This document shows positions 37,918-47,900 of a stretch of DNA of 64,000 bases, piece after piece. Position numbers and translations under genes: made by a program. The notes under the pieces were generated by a model. The model made no database searches. It saw only the letters and a list, made by a program, of their open reading frames with translations, and was not told the DNA's origin. The DNA comes from Linepithema humile. Lineage: Eukaryota; Arthropoda; Insecta; Hymenoptera; Formicidae. Every line of letters begins with the position of its first letter. The first letter of the stretch is position 1. Location: NCBI RefSeq assembly GCF_040581485.1, contig NC_090132.1, forward strand, positions 4,413,001 to 4,477,000, read 5' to 3'.

Positions 37918-38773
37918 ATACTGTTATGTCGGAGACTCATTGCGAAATGTCTTGGTTTGAAAAATATTTAATTACGATGTGCAAACGGTTTTTGATATGA
38001 ATACGTTTATTCAAAGAGTTCCGTATAGAGTTGATTGCGATCGGTGTTAAATGTGAACCGGAAGTGCCATACAATGCGCAGTTAATTTGTAAATATTTAC
38101 GAAGAATTATAAAAAATTATTAATAAAAAGCGGTTTATATGATTTGATATAAAATCACATGATGAATTAATTAATGTTTTACAACGATATGTTTTTTTAA
38201 TCTGAATATGAAGTATATATATCATAAATTTATAATAACAAATTTATAATAATTGATTATTTTGGTAATTAAATAATTTAATATTACTAAATTATTTTTT
38301 AGATAATACACGCCATTTAATTTTACTTTGATGCAAGAAAATTACAATATATTTATTATAAATATAACAATAACAGTAAAAACAAAATTAAAAATTTTTA
38401 TTTTATTTATTATATTATTTTTTATTATGTAACAAAATCAAATATTTTCAGACAAAAATTAAAAAGTAAACGTGGTATTAAAAAATTATGTGTGAAATAG
38501 AAATAGAAATCGCAAATACAATGAATTGATAATGTAAGAAAGATAATTTCCTGGTTGATTGTATTTCCTGTTTTATGAAATACTAAAAAATTTCACTTTT
38601 TATGTCTTCCTGAATTTATTATGATTTACAAACAGTATTTGAAAATACATGTCTTAAGTATTTCCTTTTCACGAACCTTGAGCGAAGAAAGTCGTCACAA
38701 AATATTGAGTAAGAGGCAGGAGTATATGATAAAAATGTAAGCAATCTTTGTCAGTTCATAACGCCAACGCGTA

Positions 38774-39004
38774 TATATAAGTATAAAGCTGTATAAATAA
38801 TTCGCACATTCAAAGATTTTCGTCCAACTGATATTACACGGGAAAACCTGTAAGTTTTTCATATCTCTTTGCCGCGCATTCAGCATTTCAGTTACTTTTA
38901 CTTATGCAATTATTTGCAGTAATTTAATTTTTACCAACTTCCAGAAACTATCTTTCTGTTAAAAAAATTTCAAAAATTTACGTAAAGGAGAACGTTTCTT
39001 TCAG
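38774..39004 (+). promoter_or_regulatory. TATA box and 5'-UTR intron of the plus-strand yellow-g/g2 gene
   Basis: TATATAAG lies at 38774-38781. A start about 30 bases downstream would give a short non-coding exon ending at 38849, where a strong donor (gtaagt) begins. An acceptor (ctttcag) ends at 39004, 90 bases before the ATG at 39095. An upstream ATG near 39036 opens only a 15-codon frame. The model is consistent but not proven. Confidence 0.5.
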
Positions 39005-39094
39005 AGTAATCTAATAGTAATCAAATTTCTATTTTATGAATTTGGACATCAGAACACCGGAACATATTACTGCACCGTGTTAAAAGAGCGCAGG

Positions 39095-40643
39095 ATGAGA
39101 ATCCCGACGAGCGCTCTGTGCCTGGCGATCCTGGCGAACGGCCTGTCGCTGGTGTTGTGCGACAAGCAGTTGCTGCCAGAACTGTCTTTCACCTTGTCGG
39201 GCTACAGCCTGGACTGGCCGTGTCAAAGCACAAGGAACATCTATCAGACGAGCGGACGTTACATCGCCAGAAATGTCATTGGCACGAGGATGCAGGTCTA
39301 CAAGGACGATGCCATAATAGCGATGCCGCGGTACAGACCGGGCGTGCCGTTCACCCTCGGTGTCATGTCACTGAAGACAAAGGACTGTACACCGAAGGTG
39401 ACACCGTTCCCTTGCTGGGCGATCCAAGAGGAGGGCAACTGCCAGGCCCTGCAGAGCGCGGTGGACATAGTTCTGGACTATCAGGACATCCTGTGGGTAT
39501 TGGACGTTGGTATCGTAAATACTTTGGAGCAACCAGTGCGCAGATGTCCTCCAAAAGTCGTTGGAATTGACGTGAAGAGCGGAAAGGTATGAGTAATTGA
39601 TAGTTATAGACGTTAAAAAGATAATTCGAATCGCATACGAAGGACTCGCGCTAAGAAAAGGTTAACTGCGATCTTGCAGGTCGTCAAGGTGATCGACTTG
39701 AGCCCTCTGGTGGACCCGACGTCCCGTCTGCAATACCTGGCGGTCGATTACGCGGAAGACGGTCAAGTGTATATATACGTAACCGACGCCTCTTCCAAGG
39801 TTATTATCGTTTACAACGCCGTCGCGGATAAAGGATACCGAGTGGTCCTTCCAAATGCCGTTGCCGCCGGCAGCGAGCAAAAAGACGTTTTATACACCGC
39901 GCTGGTGAAGAAGAGCTGCGGCACGTCGGTGCTGTACTTCACTTACTTGGGCAGTAACAAGATCTACGCGATCAAGGCGGAGAATCTGAGGAAAGGTCAC
40001 ACCCAGGGGTCAGTCGTAGATATCGGATTGAAGCATGAAAAGAGTGTTCTCCTCGGAACTGATAACGGCTCCGCTATCTTCTTCAGGAAGAAGGGTAAGT
40101 TTGTCTTTTTCAATCTAACGTAATATAATCAGTTAATGTAGACGGAATAATGATATTAATTACTAAAACAATTGAGATTATATATAATATATTTTATATA
40201 TTTCACGCATAATATTCTTCTTTTTATAGAATTATAAAAATAAATTTACGATAAAATGTTTGAGATTTACATTAGGTTTTGTAATTTTTTTAATATTTTG
40301 TAAGTTAATCTTGTGTTTCTCAAAATGAAGGAAATAATCTAATCTTTTGCACAACTTTTAGAATTCTCTTTTAAGCTCACAACGTATAACGAAATCATGG
40401 CTTGCTTTTTTTTTAGGTGATTCCGATGTCTACATGTGGAACACCGAGACGTCCTTCAGACCGGAGAACTTCCTTTTAGTGCAACACGGCAACGATTGCC
40501 GACTGCCAACTCAAGTGGTTCCTGGTTACAAGAGACTCATGTGGGTAATCGAGAGCAACTTCCAAGATTATATACAGAACACACAAAGTTGTTCGGGTGC
40601 TTCCGTGTCTGTTCATCCTTTGGTCAATTCTTGCGATGACTAA
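39095..40643 (+). CDS. yellow-g2: Yellow-family protein, yellow-g/g2 type (plus-strand partner)
   Basis: Three exons join in frame: 39095-39586, 39680-40094 and 40417-40643, giving 377 residues; junction phases 0 and 1. Residues 1-22 form a signal peptide. The g-type hallmark LDWPCQSTRNIYQTSGRYI follows (W41, C43), then DDAIIAMPRYRPGVPFTLG, FPCWAIQEEGNC, DILWVLDVGIVNTLEQ, and LGTDNGSAIFF. It is the closest relative of the minus-strand gene at 34822-37810 and shares its phase-0 intron after GK (GK|VVK). It lacks that gene's PR intron and has an extra one after KKG. Exons 1 and 2 are GC- and CpG-rich. The C-terminus has a short Ser/Val/Cys-rich tail after the conserved SNFQDYIQ. By analogy with Drosophila it may act in eggshell formation. 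The g versus g2 symbol is provisional. Confidence 0.8.
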
Positions 40644-42285
40644 AAACTACTTGACGGGCCAGGCTTCTTCAGACTTACGACTGCCATTACGCGGTTGTAT
40701 CCATTATACAATTCAGTCTTGTAAGCAAAATTTTAATTAATAGATTTAGAGTTTAGATTTTGATGCGCGCGCGTTAAACGCATGAAAACAATCGTCTATA
40801 TTTATTTATGGCAATGGAGATACGACAGCTAACGTAAGGTACATTTTTCCATATTTGCTACATCGCGAAACGAATTCAGCAAAATTATATTGGTTTAAGT
40901 TCCTACATATATAAATAAAATAAGCAATCTTATTATGTTTCTTTTTCGCGATGAAAGGATAATTATTCTTTGACGTTTTAATAACATTAGTTGTTTCAAG
41001 AATTAAAATGTTTAATTAAGTTTAGAAAAATAGAAAATCAAGTTCTATTTTGTCGCTGATCTAGTCATGTAATCGGCAGCATTCTGCGCCTTGATTCTCG
41101 TACATATCAGGTAAATATTATTTCAATTGATATAAATGTTGTTTTTTTTTTTTGTCGTAATTAGTATAACCATGTTGATTAGTAGAGAACTCTCTCGAAA
41201 TACATATTACTGCGCCACGATTGCGTACCAGACGAATTTACCAGTGTAAAAATTACTTGTATCGTCGATACCCTAAGTCGACGTCGGCAAATAGCCGCCA
41301 GTTTTCAATCATAAATCTTAAGAATCCAATTTCCGACTACTTACCTACCGTATGATATCTCATCGAAGAAAGTGATTTACAATTTGTATTAGCATGGTTG
41401 ACTGTAACACCGTGTAATTGTTGTTATGTAACACGATGCAAACGGCAAATAAACGTCAGCTTATGTAAACGCATATACATGGAGGTACATTGGGGTGCCA
41501 CTTTACGCAACCTATATACAAAAATACGTAAACTCGTATTGCTTTTGATGATATTTGTATAGAAGGTGTCCGAAACCGTTGAATATTTTATTTATCGAGG
41601 ATTCTCTTTAACCGATTTGTAATTAGGCTATCTTGAATTAGAATGTGGAGGCATCTATTTTTGTCCATTGATTAACGATTAAAAATATAGCAAGAAACTA
41701 ATCTTTTAAGACAGAAAATCAATAATGCAATACTATTACATTCTCTCTCAAAATTTGTTTAGTAAAATTTTAATATAAAATTTAAAAAGGTAAAGGAATA
41801 ATAACGTTTTTACTTTAAAAAATTGTCTTTTTATATATATATTGATATAAAAATTGTAGTTTAAAGAGTATTTTGAACGTAAACAAATGGAAAAATACTG
41901 CAAAACGTAAAAGATCGTAAGCAAAAAAGAATAATTGAGTAACAATGAATTCCAATTAATGACAGATACTTCAAGCTGTGAATTGTGAAACCAAGATTCT
42001 GCAGAAGTGAATTACGGATGAAAGAAAATCAAAGGTTGAAAATTACATAATTGTCGACGATGAATATTACTTTTAAACTAATTTTTACGATTTCTTGGTT
42101 TAACACTAAAAAATGCTTGAAATAAAATAAAGAATTCTTAGATTTAACTTTATTTATTGTAAAATTATAAATTTGAAATATTAATTCAAACGAGAAATTA
42201 TATAATGCCTTAGGACAAACATAATTCTTCAAAAAATTTCTAGTCAGATGTTATGCAAAAATTGGAAATACAGTTACTGCACTTA
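40644..42285. other. convergent intergenic region with poly(A) signal
   Basis: About 1.6 kb between the ends of the plus-strand yellow-g/g2 gene and the minus-strand divergent gene. AATAAA at 40914-40919 is a likely poly(A) signal for the former. The 40-bp repeat copy lies at 40806-40845. The remainder is AT-rich and I see no gene in it. Confidence 0.45.
40806..40845. repeat. 40-bp repeat shared with 34621-34660 (copy 2)
   Basis: Second copy of the repeat described at 34621-34660, in the same strand orientation and 163 bp past the stop codon of the plus-strand yellow-g/g2 gene. Because the two genes face opposite ways, the repeat is sense to one gene and antisense to the other. Confidence 0.65.
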
Positions 42286-43964
42286 TCATATGAATGAGTA
42301 CTTTACAATGTTTACTGTTCTAAATTTAAGTATTGATTTGTTCGCAATGTTTTTCTTCATTATATCAGAGCATTCTGAATTCACTAAACCCCATACATTT
42401 CTCCGTGCATCCATTTTGTAATCTGTTATACATGGAACATTATCGTTTTGCATCAGGACCGAATGACTCTCCGCCTGGAAGAGAAATCAAGTTATTATTT
42501 CATATCGCAATTATTTGACTTCTAAATAATTAAGTTGAATAATGTACATCTAAAGGAAATTTCGTATCCCATCGCACGCTGGCTTTCTCTGACGTCATAA
42601 AATAGTGCAGTCCGTCTTTTAAGTCGCAGAACAGGCCCGTGGATAAACCCAATTTTTTTCCAAGCCAAGTCACTGTTATATTCTGTATTCCCTGAAACAA
42701 TATTATGTGAGACGATTACAAAAAAATTATTTTACAGATTATATTTAAAAGTACAGATGATATAATTTTTCCGTTGTTTGTACTTTAGTTTTCTTAAAAT
42801 TTCTGTAAAGAAATTGCAAATGCAATTTGACTCAACGCACAGAAGATTCTTTCCACGGTATTTCATCCGTTCTGACTTTCTCCAAGTTTATACTAAATAG
42901 ATTATGCGTATTTTGCCCTGTCATGTATAAAATTGAATTTTTCCGAGAAATAGCGAGGTCGGTGGCTTGCACGCGAGGAATTTCGGGTCCGTGTAACATT
43001 CTCAGTTTCCACCATTTGTCTTGTCCTGGAATTCGTACGTAATTAATGTGTAAAAAGATAATGGCGTTCCCTATTTCCATGTAACTCTTGTCTGTAGAAA
43101 CACGTAGATTACCCAGGCTATAAATAATGATTGTCTCGTCACCGGCATCCGCAATGTATGCACGAAATCCCCATTGATCTTCAAACGGATCAATCACGAG
43201 AGATTTTAAACGTTTTGCAGATACATTAATCAGTTCGGTGGACGATACCTTCGAACGTTTAAAAAAATAAGATTATTATCATCAGAATTAACGACAACTA
43301 ATGTAATTTACGTAAGATATTGTTATAAAATTAAAAACATGCTTAGACAATACATAGTTTAATAGATACCAATCGATCGTTCCGTTTTAAATCATAAATG
43401 ACGATCCGAGGCCAGCGATTGTATTCTTCGGGTGCGTCCAGAACCCATAATCGCCCACGAGCATCCGTGTCTAATCCAGTTACAGATACAAGAGCTTCAT
43501 AATTGCGCTTTGATGGTCCACTCTTAGAGAAAGGCACAATTGCTGCATTTGCAACGCTAATTGGCAAATTAGAATTAAGTTCAGGCCAAGGAACTTCCAC
43601 TAAGGTTGGCCTGTACGCCTTTTTCTCTTCATCTGTCGACCTAAGAAATATTTAAAAAATGTTTTTAATTTTAAATTGTATTTATTTTAATTTTATAATA
43701 ATTTTAATTTACTCAGTAAAACACTTTAAAGGATATCTTATATTGATTGTTTTCTTTTTTCTGTTTGCAGATTGTTCTTTGGAATTCATTGACCTACCTG
43801 GGAATTGCCAGAAAAGCGCGATTTTTCCACACAGCAAATCTCCAAATTAGAACATCATCCCATATGTTTAGTGATGTTAAATTCCAGGAGCACGAAACAT
43901 CAGGTAAGAGAAAGTAAAAGACACTAATTCCTAGAACAAAGCGAATCTTTCCTGAGGTGATCAT
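42286..43964 (-). CDS. short divergent Yellow-family protein
   Basis: Six minus-strand exons join in frame: 43798-43964, 43370-43640, 43113-43248, 42841-43025, 42548-42691 and 42286-42474, giving 363 residues; phases 2, 0, 1, 0 and 0. Residues about 7-24 are a signal peptide. Recognisable Yellow motifs are AFLAIPR, GLDTDARGRLWVLDAP (the usual C-D before RLWVLD is replaced by R-G), VIYDL, YIADAGDETIIIYSLG, and AISRKNSILYMTG. It is shorter than typical Yellow proteins, lacks the DG-(V/I)-G-(I/L)-A-L-S-P motif, and has an A/T-biased code. The intron after PR has the same phase as in the yellow-g-like gene. From cluster order as I remember it this could be yellow-e, but divergence leaves other lineages open. 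Intron 3 (43026-43112) is 87 bp and stop-free in frame, so a 29-residue longer form is possible. Confidence 0.7.
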
Positions 43965-44919
43965 AACGAAAACGAACAGTAGAAACGGACACAAATGTGA
44001 CTCCGATTGATTTAACGATATTAAGTTTTACTGGAACGCATCATCAGCAAAGGAAATACATTGCTGACAATGACTTTCTGATCAAGCATAATTAAAAGTG
44101 ATTTATTCGCAAGTATTTATCAGCTTGCTATATGATTATTTTATCTTGCAGCTATAATAACTAGAACATATTTAATTGTGCATAAAAACATTTAATGAAA
44201 TATATCATGAATAATATTTATTAAATGTTAACGTTTATTATTAATAGTTATCTGTGCGATAACCGCTTTCGTGATTTTTAAATAAGTACAATAACAATTA
44301 ATTAATGCCATAAGAAAAGTTTATTCAATTTGTCACATACAGTAATTATTATACAATAATTATTAATATTATGTGATTATTAGTTATATGTATAATGTTG
44401 AACATATTTTTTAACAATTCTTTAATTAATTTTTTTCCAGAAAAAATATCAAAGCAACAATAATATTGTTTAAACATAGAAATCTATGTTTCCGACGTTA
44501 GGTATGTTGAACTTTGGCGCCGTGAGTAATGTTGCGTCTTGTCTCTTACGAGATGTCGCGACGATCAACTTGAGTGTTTGTAGTTTATGGCTGAGGAGTC
44601 GAGTGAAATCGTGGAAGTTCGTGATACGCGGCAAATGGCTGCCGATGGCTGCCGTGGTGCAGTTTCCATGCGAAGTGTTGCGCGTACGACGTTTGACTGC
44701 GGGTCCGCGTAGGCGCATACGAGACGTACAGGTGCCGTGTGTACGTCGGTGCCGATTAGCATCGTCGTCGCGCGGCAATCACCACGTCGTCGTCGTCGTC
44801 GCCGTCGTTCCTGTCGCGGTTAAGGTAACGATACGTGATGTGAGCGTTGGCGGGCGGCGAACCGCGACCGCCTATTCGCCGAGGAGAATCGCGCCCGCGG
44901 CAGCCAGCAGGGGCTGGCG
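43965..44919. promoter_or_regulatory. divergent intergenic region between the short Yellow gene and USP gene
   Basis: The start codons of the two head-to-head genes are 955 bp apart. The half nearest the Yellow gene is AT-rich. From about 44480 to 44919 the sequence becomes strongly GC- and CpG-rich with CGTCGTCG runs, as expected for the 5' untranslated region and promoter of a broadly expressed gene. No TATA box stands out. Confidence 0.4.
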
Positions 44920-47900
44920 ATGAACGCCGCGAGAACGGAACGCAGCACGTCGGTGATGAAATCGGTGTCCGAGGGTGAGCTGGGTGTGGAGGAAGAGATT
45001 AAACTTGCGGAGCCGCGCGGCGCCACGCGGCTCAAGCGTACCTTTACACTGCCGAGAAACCCGTTTCAAAGTGCCAGCAGCAGGATGTCGCGGCGACGTC
45101 CGAAGCAGCAACAGCAACAGCAGACCCACGGCGACTCGAGGGACGCCAATAACAGCGCGCCGTGCGCCAAGGAGAACATGAGGAACGCGCGGCATGCGGA
45201 AGGTATGCAGCAACCGCCGCAGCGGCAGAATGTAACGGGTAGATTGCATGGCGGTCAGCAGACCGGCCAGATCCAAGAGTGTCAGGAGCGACCGTGCGGC
45301 AAGAAGGTGTTCCGCCGGCCCTCCTGGAGGAAGTTCATCAACAAGATGGTGCGACACATGTCGAACGTGGGCGCGCAGAGCCACAAGGCTGCCGCCGCCG
45401 CGGCTGCGGCGGTGTCGCACCATCAACGCGGGGACGATCTCGGGTCGAGCGCGGGCGACATCAGGGTCCCACCGCCGCCGCGACCGGCGCATATACCGCC
45501 CGATCGAGTGCCGGGTGTCATAGGCCTACGCAATCACGGCAACACGTGCTTCATGAACGCGGTGCTGCAATGCCTGTCGCACACCGACATCCTTGCCGAG
45601 TACTTCGTGCTTGATCAGTACAAGGTCGACCTGTCCCGCCGCAACAAGCTCAACTCGAAGAAGTACGGCACCAAGGGCGAGATCACCGAGCAACTCGCGC
45701 TGCTGCTCAAGGCCATCTGGAGCTGTCAGTACGATCCGGAAATGAGCACCGCATTCAAGAGCGTCGTCGACAAGTACGGTAGCCAGTATCGCGGTAATCT
45801 GCAGCACGATGCTCAGGAATTTCTGCTGTGGTTGCTCGATAAAGTGCACGAAGATCTCAATCAGGCGACCAAGAAAAAATACAAGATCATAAAGGTGAGT
45901 GACAAGGACACTCGAGTCGTGATCTGTCAGAGTGAATATACGGAATGCAAGTTATCGTCAAAATTAAACTATCGTAAAAGAGAAATACCTTCCTAAACGA
46001 TCGTAAAAGAGAAATATCTTCCTAAACTATCGTAAAAGAGAAATATCTTCCTAAAAGTCGCAGAGAGAGATGGTTATCATTTTTTATTTGGTACTTGCTC
46101 TACATATTAAATTTATATCTATCTTAGAGATTAGCTATTTAAAATTATTATTTGCGATATATAATTCGTAATTCAATCTTTGTATTTAATATTAATTTAA
46201 ACCAAAAAAATACAAATTTTAAATGTTAAATTTTTTATGTACAGAAACCTAATTCTTTGAGTTTTATCAAAAAATTGCAGTAGTTTCCATCTAATTCAGT
46301 GACTAGTTTTTATTTTAATACTATTTTTGACTCAGATTTATTTGTTGGTTACACATTTTTTTGGGGTACAGGAAGGTATTATTGCTCTTTTCTATTTTTA
46401 GGCGCCGCTAGTCGCGTCGTCGGATATATTTTTAGTAATGCCGAAGAGATCGTACGCGCGTGTAAACGAAAATGACGATGTATGTACCACGTGCGCAATG
46501 CGCTATTCAAAAATGCTCAACGCGTCTTGACCTCGGACAGAAACTGTGCCAATGGTGTTTCCATAAACGATAATATGACAAGAGGAGATTACATTTAAAA
46601 ACAGAGTACCTATTTTTTATTCATTTAACGCAATATTTAAAAACATGACAAACACTATTTAAAAATGATTATGAAGTATTATTTAATAATTATTTAGTGA
46701 ATTAGAAATATTATAACAAAAATTAATATAGAATTTTATTTTGAAACTATTTGTCACAACCAAAAATAACAAAGAAATAATTTCTTAATTATAAATAACG
46801 AAAAACTATTATAAATTAACAATAGAATTTATTTTTAACAAAGATTTTTGCAAGATTCAGAAGATAGAAAGAGAATTGCACTACAATATTAATACAATCA
46901 TTTATCAATAATATTTAAATAATATATTTTTAATATTTATATATTTTAATATAAAAATATATTAAGTATAAGTAAGTATCGCTGATCAAATATTACAAGA
47001 AAAGAATCATATCGATACTCTCCGTTCCCAGCAGCTCTGAGGAGCTCGACAAAACGAATAATTAAAAAGAATATGCAGTAGCCATTTAAAAACATAGCAG
47101 GCAATTACACACATTCTTCAGTGGTCGTTTAATCGCCAAGCTTCTCGCGACGAACGAAACTTTCTCTTTGGATCGTCGTGACCAGCAGTGCGAGAGACGC
47201 TCGACGAAAGCTCGCAATCTCTATCTTTCTCCTCTCTCTTTCTCTCGGAACGTGTGTACAGAATCGGGCACGCATACGGTGCGTAGGCACGACTGCACAC
47301 GAACATACCATATATTCTAGCGCGACAATCTCTCGCGTGCGTGACGACTGGCGGAAAGCCGTGAGCACGCGAGGCGTGCGCGGCGTTCTTTTTCGGTTCA
47401 TCTCGTCTGACACATTCGCCGTGAATGGGTGAGCCGAGAATAACCGGCAGCCTATCTTAAGTTAAACACACGTGTCCGGAAACCGTGATAAACGAAACGA
47501 ATGCCAAATTAATACAAATCCCTGTCGAAGTAGACTTGTCAATCTTATCTTAATTGAAAGGTGACTCCGGTGGCCGATGGCTTTTGTCCGGATGGCTTCT
47601 ATCTGAGATTCTTTTCGGATTTTATCTAATCTTTGCCCGCACACATTTCAGCACGTTCCCTTTTGAAAATATACCACAAATTCACAAGTTTTTACAATAA
47701 GATTGTGCTACCCTTCTTTTTGGATTTACGATTGATAGAAAGTTGACAGTAGAATATTGAACGAGGGGAAAAGGAAGAAAGCGTGACATGTCCCAAAAGG
47801 GACGCAGGTGACCATAAAAAAGAAAAAAAGAAAGTATTGCGTATGGAAGACTTTTAATATATTAGTGGATTTAAAATATATTTAAAAAATAGTCTCTAAG

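Noticed and set aside
47118..47432. GC-richer frames on both strands in USP intron 1
   Set aside because: No exon with both a convincing acceptor and donor in a matching phase. Simple CT-rich repeats explain part of the open frames.
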